DNA of 7,665 bases, taken from positions 1-7,665 of the forward strand of contig JABSQC010000030.1 of the NCBI GenBank assembly GCA_013214845.1. Direction: 5' to 3'. The notes beneath the pieces are model-generated. The model worked only from the letters and a program-made list of their open reading frames with translations. It had not been told where the DNA came from and searched no databases. The translations under genes and the position numbers were made by a program. This DNA comes from Mycoplasmataceae bacterium. Lineage in GTDB: Bacteria > Bacillota_I > Bacilli_A > Mycoplasmatales > Hepatoplasmataceae. Positions 1 through 6,822 of the stretch are shown here, in pieces (the first letter of the stretch is position 1; each line of letters opens with the position of its first letter).

Positions 1-1
1 A

Positions 2-82
2 AATGATAATGTATTTAATTTAACAATATACACCAGTATAGACATATTGCTAGTGATTATATTTATGTATGTATATAATTAA
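2..82 (+). CDS. C-terminal end of a membrane protein, probably ComEC (partial)
   Basis: Only the last 26 codons are visible, running open from the left edge to TAA at 80-82. The peptide ends in a hydrophobic stretch (IDILLVIIFMYVYN) that reads as a final transmembrane helix with a very short tail. Nothing in these residues identifies a family. The suggestion of ComEC, the DNA-uptake channel of the competence system, rests only on position: in Bacillus and related Firmicutes comEC lies directly upstream of holA, with rpsT reversed after it, as here. The stop lies 3 bases before the holA ATG, so the two genes are probably co-transcribed and coupled. Any other integral membrane protein would fit the visible peptide equally well. 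Confidence 0.45.
   Translation, partial: NDNVFNLTIYTSIDILLVIIFMYVYN
74..79 (+). promoter_or_regulatory. Candidate -10 box (TATAAT) for holA
   Basis: An exact TATAAT lies 6 bases before the holA ATG at 86, inside the last codons of the upstream gene. A start point about 7 bases downstream would give a leaderless holA transcript. No TTGACA-like -35 is visible at 16-18 base spacing, and no Shine-Dalgarno precedes the ATG. Chance matches to TATAAT are common in sequence this AT-rich, so this call leans on the same placement recurring at other starts in the window. Confidence 0.35.
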
Positions 83-85
83 TTT

Positions 86-1033
86 ATGGTCAGAGTTGTA
101 TGAAGCGAAGAATCAATTATTCTTAGTCAATACTTAAATAAAGTGATTAATAATTTTGAAACAGATGACTTAGTGAAATTAGATCTTTCTTTAGATACTT
201 TTGATGATTTAAGAGGATATTTGACTTCTGGTTCTATATTTGACGATATTTCAAAAAGAATAATCTTATGTAAAAATTCTGACTTTTTATCTAATCCAGC
301 AAAACTAAATGCAAATCAAAAAGCCTTATTAGAAAAAATTATTAGAATAGCAGATGAAGATGATGACTTACTTTTAATATTTGCAGCCAATATAAATAAG
401 TTAAGCAAAAATACTTTTATATCAAAAAATTTTAAAGCCAACAGGATTACACATGGAAAAACCCCAGAAAAAAAAGATCTAAAGAAATTTGTATATAAAT
501 ACACTGACAAGAATAACTCAAATATTACAGAATCTGCAGTTTTAAAGATTATAGAGAGAACAGATTATAAATATCCATTCTTGCTTAATGAGTTAAAAAA
601 ATTAGTTAATTTGAATGTTTTGATAGATGAAGATATAGTTGATACTATTGTTACTGATTATAAGCCTACTAATTATTACAGACTATCTGAGTTGATAATA
701 AGGAGAGAAATCGAAGAACTAGATAAATTAGTAGATACTTTGAGTAAAGAGAAAAAAAGCGTTAATGATTTTATACCGATGATGCTTTCTCAGTTTGGTT
801 TTTATTTTAAAGTAAAATACTATGCACTAAATTTTGATAATAATTTAAAAATGATTAGTGACAAAATAGGAGGTAACCAGTTTAGAACAAGGATTGTTTT
901 AGATTTACTTTCAGATGTAAGCATAGAATGAATAAGAGAAGTAATTAACCTATCATACACTTTCTTGATAAACGAAAGAAAGGGAAGGAATTTAAACAAC
1001 TCTTATATAGACGAAATAAAAAGCAGTTTTTAA
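86..1033 (+). CDS. holA: DNA polymerase III delta subunit
   Basis: This encodes a 315-residue protein, the usual length for the delta subunit, which opens the beta sliding clamp as part of the clamp-loader complex during replication. The start chosen is ATG 86, the only ATG after the TAA at 80-82. It adds an N-terminal beta strand (MVRVVWSEES) that resembles the opening strand of delta proteins, where a 'xIYGxexxL' stretch precedes a helix. A shorter start at GTG 143 would lose this. The GSIFDDISKRIILCKN stretch at about residues 50-65 fits the delta pattern of a Gly-Ser-Phe segment followed by a hydrophobic strand. Tryptophans 6 and 282 are both UGA, and reading the second as a stop would remove the last 34 residues. 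Identity is supported by weak sequence resemblance and strong context (converging with rpsT). Delta subunits are poorly conserved, so the call is good but not certain. Confidence 0.8.
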
Positions 1034-1043
1034 CTGCTTTTTA
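1017..1043. terminator. Bidirectional intrinsic terminator between holA and rpsT
   Basis: A perfect inverted repeat pairs TAAAAAGCAG (1017-1026) with CTGCTTTTTA (1034-1043) around a 7-base loop, giving a 10-base-pair stem. The T-rich right arm serves as the U-tract for plus-strand transcripts. On the minus strand the mirrored arm ends in TTTTTA followed by TTTCG. It lies between two converging genes and contains the holA stop codon at 1031-1033. The rpsT stop (1047-1049) is 3 bases outside it. One hairpin therefore plausibly ends both transcripts. The stem has only four G-C pairs, so it is modest in strength. Confidence 0.75.
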
Positions 1044-1046
1044 CTT

Positions 1047-1403
1047 TTATTTAGTTTCTTCTTTTTTAGTTTCTTCTTTTTTAGTTTCAGTTTTTTTAAC
1101 TTCTTCTTTTTTAGTTTCAGTTTTCTTAACTTCTACTTTTTTAGGTGCCGGTTTTTTTGGAGATTCTTTAACTACTTCAATTTTGTGTAGTTTAGACTTT
1201 AATTTAGAACCATTCCCTTTTTTAATTATTTTTTTAGAAACTGCTGAATCTACTAATCTAACTGCATCATTAACATCTTTTTCTAATCTAGAACTTTCTG
1301 CTAATTTAATTGAAGTTTTCATTTTACTTTTAAAACTTTTATTTGATAAAGCTCTTTTCTTATTTTGCTTTAGTCTTTTTTCTTTAGATTTTATATTAGC
1401 CAT
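1047..1403 (-). CDS. rpsT: 30S ribosomal protein S20 with an extended repetitive tail
   Basis: S20 is a primary 16S rRNA-binding protein of the small subunit. The opening MANIKSKEKRLKQNKKR is the standard S20 N-terminus, followed by the helical core to about residue 76 (AVRLVDSAVSKKIIKKGNGSK). The usual S20 length is about 85-90 residues; this one has 118. The extra part, from about residue 78, is a low-complexity tail of Lys, Glu, Thr and Pro. It contains two copies of a ten-residue unit (EVKKTETKKE), then KKEET repeats, up to the stop. Near residues 60-70 the family's common 'HKNxAxR' region reads KKGNGSKLKSK, so this loop is also divergent. It has no tryptophan. The start ATG (1403-1401) has no Shine-Dalgarno. 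It converges with holA, as in Bacillus, and is divergent from the next gene. Confidence 0.95.
   Translation of the reverse strand: MANIKSKEKRLKQNKKRALSNKSFKSKMKTSIKLAESSRLEKDVNDAVRLVDSAVSKKIIKKGNGSKLKSKLHKIEVVKESPKKPAPKKVEVKKTETKKEEVKKTETKKEETKKEETK
1050..1142. repeat. Short tandem repeats encoding the S20 tail
   Basis: On the plus strand this stretch is nearly all T, C and A and is built from 15-base units around TTTAGTTTCTTCTTT, plus a roughly 30-base unit that appears twice with small changes. In the minus-strand reading of rpsT these encode repeated five- and ten-residue Lys/Glu/Thr blocks. The units are whole numbers of codons, so gain or loss of units would change tail length without shifting frame. 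Confidence 0.75.
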
Positions 1404-1422
1404 ATTTTTTTATTACTAAATT

Positions 1423-1431
1423 ATTATAGCA
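1423..1431 (-). promoter_or_regulatory. Extended -10 promoter for rpsT
   Basis: On the minus strand the sequence is TGCTATAAT, an exact -10 hexamer preceded by the TGn extension. Its last base lies 19 bases upstream of the rpsT ATG. A start point about 7 bases after the hexamer would leave a 5' leader of about 12 bases. No clear -35 is seen, which is usual when the TGn element is present. It is the best-supported promoter in the window. Confidence 0.6.
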
Positions 1432-1459
1432 TAGTAGATATAACTATATGTTTATATTC

Positions 1460-1465
1460 TATAAT
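1460..1465 (+). promoter_or_regulatory. Candidate -10 box (TATAAT) for the 1475 operon
   Basis: An exact TATAAT ends 9 bases before ATG 1475, in the 71-base region between divergent genes. The operon of four genes (1475 through lepA) has to start somewhere here, which makes this hexamer more credible than an isolated match. The predicted start point (about 1472) would leave almost no leader. No -35 is visible. Confidence 0.5.
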
Positions 1466-1474
1466 TAAAGCATT

Positions 1475-1777
1475 ATGTTGCCTTATAAACCATTTAACTT
1501 ATCTATATCAAATCATGCAGTTGATAGATTTAGTCAGAGATCAACTACTGGCATAATAGACGAGATTAAAATTAGATCTACTATAAGAGATTATTTACAA
1601 AACGTAAACGAGTCAGATATATATGAAACAAAGGAAGGAACATATTATGTAAAATTCTATGAAGATGTACTTTCTACAAAAAAAGATGACGATTTTTATT
1701 TTATAATCTCAAAAGACTCAACTGTTATGACCTTTACAAAAATGAGAATTGAAAAGTTGATGGAGAAAATTAGGTAA
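1475..1777 (+). CDS. Hypothetical protein, 100 residues, HAxxRFxxR motif
   Basis: I do not recognise this gene firmly. It encodes a soluble 100-residue protein with no tryptophan, no signal peptide and no membrane segment. The N-terminal motif NHAVDRFSQR (His14, Arg18, Arg22) is followed by a helix, two likely beta strands (TYYVKFYED and DDFYFIISKD) and a basic C-terminal helix. A His...Arg...Arg motif near the N-terminus with later strands resembles small DUF4258-like proteins, some of which belong to toxin-type nuclease folds, but the match is only by eye. It starts the operon, and its TAA overlaps the ATG of the DUF2779 nuclease gene by one base (TAATG), so the two are probably translationally coupled and may act together. 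It is real because its reading frame fills the space exactly between promoter and next gene. Confidence 0.75.
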   Translation: MLPYKPFNLSISNHAVDRFSQRSTTGIIDEIKIRSTIRDYLQNVNESDIYETKEGTYYVKFYEDVLSTKKDDDFYFIISKDSTVMTFTKMRIEKLMEKIR

Positions 1778-4026
1778 TGAATTTATCTAAGACTTTAGCA
1801 AAAGTTTATCTTCAATCAGGTTTAGGTTCTTTCTATCATTCAACAAAAATGTTTTTTGGTAGCACTGACAAAATTCCATATAAATTACAAAATGCTTATA
1901 CAAATGATGAATTAAAGTCAATGATGAACATGTCAATCATAGAGGAAGGGAATAAGATTGGAGATAAGGCAAAAAACTATTGAATTAACTTTGCAAATAA
2001 AAATGATTTTTTAGTTTATGATTTTGAACCATTTGATAAAGTTAAAAATAATTATAAAAATTATGATGAGTATTTTAATCATATAAAGAGCGAAACTAAA
2101 AAAATTTTAGAATCTGATAAATCATCAGTTATTTTTGAAGGTGCATTTGAGTATTTTCATGAAATAGAAGGGAAAGAAAAGACTCAAATAAGAACTGATA
2201 TACTTGTTTATAACGGTCAAAAGAAAAGTGCAAAATTGTATGAAGTAAAGGCTGTCAATAACTTAAGAGGTGAGCATTTCATAGATGTAATGTTTCAGCA
2301 ATTTATTCTTATGAAATTAAATGTTAATATAACAAGTGTTAATTTGCAATATCTAAATAAGTACTATCTTAGAGATGGTGAAATAGATTTAAATAGTTTA
2401 TTCAAATTTGAGGATAAAGTTTTTGTACCAAGTATTGTTAAACCAACCTATGCTAAGTCAAAGTGATCTAAAAACTTTATTAATGTAAATTTTTCTAATA
2501 GTGTTAAAACTAGTGAAAGTTGACCTACATATACCAAAGAAAGTGAAGACGGAAAAGTTAGAAGGAACAAGAAGTTATATGAAGAACTATACGAATTTAA
2601 AAATCAATACATTCCTAATCACATAAAGGGAAGTGGTGATGAGTTAATTGAATCTGTCTTTAAACCTTTTACAATGCATGAGATAAGAAATTATGGATAT
2701 TATTATTTTTCTAACCTGATTCCAGAATTAATAGGAATGCTTAAAATAATGCCAGATAGGAGTGAATTGGTAGAAATTACTGAGTTCCTAGACAAAATAA
2801 ATGACGAAAAAAATAACACATCAAGTGCAATATATGATGACACTATAAAAAAAATATATAAGGAGGCATTTAGTTATACTTTCTCAAACATTGATAAAAA
2901 TAATAAAAAAGAAACTTACAACTGAGATTTCTTAAACAAAGTTATTAGAGATATAAAGACTCAAAATGACAAGGATTCAAAATTGCAAAAGAAACTTCTT
3001 TCGAGTCCTTTTAAAAACAGCAATAGTAATAAACTTGGAACAGTTGAAAAATTATATTCATGTAAATCCGAAAAGAAAGGTTTAATACGTGCAGATCATA
3101 ATTCTTCATTTATAGCTAATTTAAATCCTGATTTATTTGCTTCAAATAAATTTTCAAGTTTATCACCTGATAATGTAATACAATACAACTCACACAAGAA
3201 TTGAAAAATTTATGCAAACATTGGAATGATAAAAAGCGTACTAAATTCTTATAGTAAATTTCCTATATTTATGATTGACTTTGAAACAATCTCAACTGCT
3301 ATTCCTAATTCTAATATGTCATCCTCTTACCAGCAGGTTCCGTTTCAATATTCAATTCATGTAATAGAAGAAAAAGATTTTGATTTTTTAATGAAAAACA
3401 AACACTTTGATAAAAATAAAGTACAACACTATGAATTCTTGTCCAATGGAGAATCGGATTCATTCCAAATTGACTTTGCAAATAGTCTTTGTGAAAACAT
3501 TAAAAAATACGAGAATTGAATGAATGGAATGTTTGTTGCATTTAATAAGTCATTTGAAAGTTCTGTTTTAAGAAAGATAGTAAATAATTCTAGAGAATAT
3601 ATTTCTAAAACAAATATAAATATTCTAAGTTATATATCAGAGAATATATATGATTTGATGGACTTTTATAAATTATCAAAAAAACATAATTATAGATACA
3701 TTAGTGAAGATATAAAAAGGGAATCAAGGAACTTTGTATATGGAAATAACTTAAACGGAATAATATATTATGACCCTAGAATGAACGGTTCATTCTCTAT
3801 AAAACAAGCTTTTCCATCAGTAGACTCTACATTTAGTTACTCTGATGATTTAGAAGAGATACACAATGGTACTGAGGCGCTTAATGCTTTCAAAAATAAA
3901 TTGAATAATAATATTGATGAAATAAGTTGATCTAAAACAAGAATTAATTTATTAAATTATTGTGAACAAGATACTTGATCTATGGTAAAAATCCTAGAAT
4001 ATTTCTATAATTTAATTAATGAGTAA
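1777..4026 (+). CDS. DUF2779-type protein: PD-(D/E)XK nuclease fused to DEDDy exonuclease
   Basis: This 749-residue protein is continuous only when eight in-frame TGA codons (1981, 2464, 2521, 2923, 3202, 3517, 3928, 3976) are read as Trp. It contains no TGG. The N-terminal part looks like a RecB/Cas4-type nuclease: an EGxxxG segment (Glu57, Gly58, Gly62), then Glu121, Asp141, Glu156-Val-Lys158 and Gln174/175, the typical E...D...ExK...Q order. Residues from about 180 to 480 match nothing I recognise. The C-terminus carries exonuclease motifs: IDFET (Asp501, Glu503), FNxSFE (Asn590, Glu594), DLMD (Asp626) and YCEQD (Tyr728, Asp732), the YxxxD form of the third motif. This arrangement fits the DUF2779 family known in mollicutes. 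The substrate is unknown; DNA repair or processing is inference. GGAG at 1762-1765 and AGG at 1772-1774 are possible ribosome-binding sites. Its end overlaps fmt by 8 bases. Confidence 0.88.
4006..4011 (+). promoter_or_regulatory. Candidate internal -10 box (TATAAT) before fmt
   Basis: An exact TATAAT lies 7 bases before the fmt ATG, inside the last codons of the nuclease gene, where it encodes Tyr744-Asn745. It would allow fmt-lepA to be transcribed separately from the nuclease, as a leaderless message. No -35 is visible. It may simply be coding sequence in an AT-rich genome. Confidence 0.3.
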
Positions 4027-4975
4027 AAATAAGATAAAGGTGCTTTTTTTTGGAACACCAGAATATGCTTCTAAAGTATTAGATAAATTAAACAACAACA
4101 AGTATGTTGAAATAGTTGGCGTAGTATCGCAACCTAATAAATCAATTGGGAGAAGTAAGTCAAATATTTCAGATACTCCGACTGCAAAGTATGCAAAAGA
4201 TAATAATTTAGCATTGTATCAGCCAAATAAATTATTAGAAGCATTTAAGGAGTTAAAAGAACTTAATCCTGATATGTGTATTACGGCAGCATATGGAAAA
4301 ATAATTCCTGAGAAAATGCTTGATGAAATAGCAGAACATAAGTGATATAACTTACACGCTTCAATACTTCCTAAATATAGAGGGGGAGCACCAATTCAGT
4401 ACTCAATAATGAATGGTGATAGTCAAACAGGTATATCTTTAATGAAAATGGAAAAAACAATGGATACAGGAGATGTCTTATTTAGCTCAGTAGTTGATAT
4501 TGAATCAAATGATAATTTAGAAACATTGACAAAGAAGCTTCAAGTATCTGCAGCAAATTTAGTTTCAGAAAACATTTTGCGTTTATTTAATAAAGATTTC
4601 ATTTCTAAGCCGCAAAATAATGACTTAGCAACATTTGCATGAAATATAAAACAAAAGGATTGTGAAATAAATTGAAATAAAAATTCAATAGACATTGTAA
4701 ATTTAGTTAGAGCTGTTTATCCAAAGATGTCTGCTTATACATTCCTAGATGGTAAGAAATTAAAAATTAATAGTACTAAATTAGCAGATAATAGTGATTT
4801 ACCTAATTCAAAGCAAGGAGAGGTCTTTTTTACTAAGAAAAAACTTTTTGTTAAGACAAATGACAATTGAATTGAAATAATTAAATTAGTTCCTGAAGGA
4901 AAGAAAGAGATGGATGCTGCCTCTTTTATAAATGGGTATAATAAAATACTTGATAATATAAGTAAACTTGGATAA
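4019..4975 (+). CDS. fmt: Methionyl-tRNA formyltransferase
   Basis: Fmt transfers a formyl group from 10-formyltetrahydrofolate to Met-tRNA(fMet) in the cytoplasm, producing the initiator tRNA. The protein has 318 residues, normal for the family. Recognisable parts are the Rossmann opening FFGTPEYA (residues 10-17), AAYGKIIP (90-97), the active-site block NLHASILPKYRGGAPIQ with Asn111 and His113, and MDTGDV with Asp149, giving the complete Asn/His/Asp catalytic set. The C-terminal tRNA-binding domain follows to the end. Four tryptophans are UGA (4343, 4640, 4673, 4868), so under the standard code it would be broken into pieces; the first stop falls just before the active site. The ATG sits within an 8-base overlap with the nuclease gene, and the stop is 3 bases before lepA, indicating coupling on both sides. 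Confidence 0.97.
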
Positions 4976-4978
4976 AAC

Positions 4979-6793
4979 ATGAATAGAGAAAGACAAAAGA
5001 ATATAAGAAACTTTGCAATCATTGCACACATTGATCACGGTAAGTCAACACTGTCAGATAGATTTCTAGAAATTACTGATTCAGTAAGCGATAGAGACAT
5101 GAAAGATCAACTGCTAGACTCAATGGACTTAGAAAGAGAGAAAGGTATAACAATTAAACTTAATGCAGTTCAAATGAAATATTTGGATAAAAGAACTGAT
5201 GAGGAATATATATTTCATTTAATTGATACTCCAGGTCATGTTGACTTTACTTATGAAGTATCTAGATCGCTTGCAGCTTGTGAGGGTGCAATCTTAGTTG
5301 TGGATGCAACTCAGGGTGTTCAACCACAAACATTAGCCAATGTTTATTTAGCACTTGAAAATAATTTAGAAATAATACCAGTTATTAATAAGATTGATAT
5401 GCCAGCTGCTGATGTTGAGAAGACAATAAATGAAATAGAGGAATCAATTGGAATTGATTGTAGTGATGCTCCTCAAATATCTGCTAAATCTGGACTAAAT
5501 GTTAATCAAGTTATTGATCAAGTTATTGATAAATTTCCCAGTCCAAAGGGAGATATTGAAAAACCATTAAAAGCATTAGTTTTTGATTCTTATTATGACA
5601 GCTATAGAGGTGTTGTTATATATACAAGGATATTTGATGGAAAAATTAAAAAAGGAGATAAAATTAGATTTCTTCAATCCGGGTTAGTTGCTGAGGTTAA
5701 TGATGTTGGAGTTAAAAGACCTAAAGAAGTTAAAACTGATGTACTTAGAGCTGGGGAAGTAGGTTGAATTTCATCTTCAATTAAAAAGATATCTCTTGTA
5801 AATGTTGGTGATACTATAACAATTGATGATAGGCCAACTGAGACTTTATTACCAGGATATAAAAAAGTACAACCAGTTGTATTTTCAGGTTTTTATCCAT
5901 TAGAAAACGCACACTATACAGCATTAAGAGAAGCGCTTGAAAAGCTTATATTATCTGATTCAGCACTAGTGTTTGAAAAGGAATCTTCTCTTACATTAGG
6001 TCATGGTTTCCGTGTTGGATTCTTAGGTCTTCTTCACCTAGATATCATAAGAGAAAGAATTGAAAGAGAATTTAATATACCTATAATTCCAACGGCTCCA
6101 TCAGTTAAATATGTGGTTACAAAAACTAATGGAGAAGTAGTAAATATAGATAATCCATCAGATTTTCCAGAAGCTCAATTAATATCTAAAATTGAGGAGC
6201 CATATGTAAAAATAGAAATGATGTCACCAAAAGAATATATTGGTTCTGTTATGCAACTTTGCCAGGAGAGAAGAGGTAAATATCTAGAAATGAGATATAT
6301 AGATGACAAAAGGCAATTCTTAATATATGAAATACCAATATCTGAGATAATATTTGATTTCTTTAATAAATTAAAATCCGTATCAAAAGGATATGCTACT
6401 TTTAGTTATGAAGAAATAGGTCTAAGAGAATCTAAGTTAGTAAAAGTAGATATGTTACTAAACTCTGATAAAGTTGATGCACTAAGTTTTATTTCTACTA
6501 GAGACACTGCATATTACAAAGGAAGAGAATTATGTAAAAGATTGAAGGAAGTTATACCAAAACAAAACTTTGAAATACCTATACAAGCTTCAATTGGTTC
6601 TAAAATAATTGCAAGAGAAACTGTTAGAGCATATAGAAAAGATGTTATTGCCAAGTGTTATGGTGGTGACATTACTCGTAAAAGAAAATTACTAGAAAAA
6701 CAAAAAGCTGGTAAAAAGAAGATGAAACAATTTGGTACAGTGGAAATTCCCCAAGAAGCTTTCATATCAATAATAAAGGCTACTGATGATTAG
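4979..6793 (+). CDS. lepA: Elongation factor 4 (LepA), translational GTPase
   Basis: LepA/EF4 is a ribosome-associated GTPase linked to back-translocation and to ribosome biogenesis. The 604 residues match the family length. GTPase motifs are intact: AHIDHGKST (16-24), EREKGITIK around the switch I region, DTPGHVDF beginning at Asp83 with catalytic His87, NKID (137-140) and SAK (168-170). Domain II follows, then the EF-G-like domains ([21 protein letters not shown]) and the LepA-specific C-terminal domain ending in [10 protein letters not shown]. Its single tryptophan, residue 263 (AGEVGW), is UGA at 5765; many LepA proteins have an aromatic residue there. The start ATG is 3 bases after the fmt stop, without a clear Shine-Dalgarno, so translation is probably coupled. 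No terminator hairpin follows the TAG. Confidence 0.98.
5507..5530 (+). repeat. 12-base tandem duplication inside lepA
   Basis: The 12-mer CAAGTTATTGAT occurs twice in direct tandem and encodes QVIDQVID within the G-domain helix after the SAK motif. The frame is preserved. It lies in a region of LepA whose sequence varies between species, so it may be a neutral recent duplication or simple chance similarity of codons. Confidence 0.6.
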
Positions 6794-6809
6794 TTATTTT
6801 ATTTTTAAT

Positions 6810-6815
6810 TATAAT
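6810..6815 (+). promoter_or_regulatory. Candidate -10 box (TATAAT) for the 6823 gene
   Basis: An exact TATAAT lies 7 bases before ATG 6823 in the 29-base gap after lepA. A start point about 7 bases downstream would fall at the ATG and give a leaderless transcript. No -35 is visible, because the -35 position falls in the last lepA codons. Read-through from lepA is also possible, as no terminator separates them. Confidence 0.4.
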
Positions 6816-6822
6816 TTTAGTA

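Noticed and set aside
316..510. Minus-strand open frame of 64 codons
   Set aside because: It lies wholly opposite holA, starts inside that gene and encodes a low-complexity Ser/Phe/Leu peptide typical of antisense reading of AT-rich coding DNA.
1050..1142. Possible CRISPR-like or satellite repeat
   Set aside because: The units are 15-30 bases without unique spacers and match the codon repeats of the S20 tail.
1183..1419. Plus-strand open frame of 78 codons with a hydrophobic product
   Set aside because: It is the antisense of rpsT; its Phe/Leu-rich peptide comes from complementing Lys/Glu codons, and rpsT is certain.
1404..1474. tRNA or small RNA gene in the divergent gap
   Set aside because: The 71 bases are nearly all A and T, with no cloverleaf or stable stem; the two opposite -10 boxes account for it.
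1777..2466. Cas4 and therefore a CRISPR system
   Set aside because: The ExK nuclease resembles Cas4, but there is no array of spaced repeats and no cas1 or cas2, the cysteine cluster typical of Cas4 is not evident, and the C-terminal exonuclease points to DUF2779.
1777..4026. String of six or more short broken genes (pseudogene decay)
   Set aside because: All pieces are in one frame, separated only by TGA, and the catalytic residues of both nuclease domains are kept; one gene under the mollicute code explains this fully.
4735..5031. Minus-strand open frame of 98 codons
   Set aside because: It runs opposite the end of fmt and the start of lepA, both strongly supported, and shows no family features.
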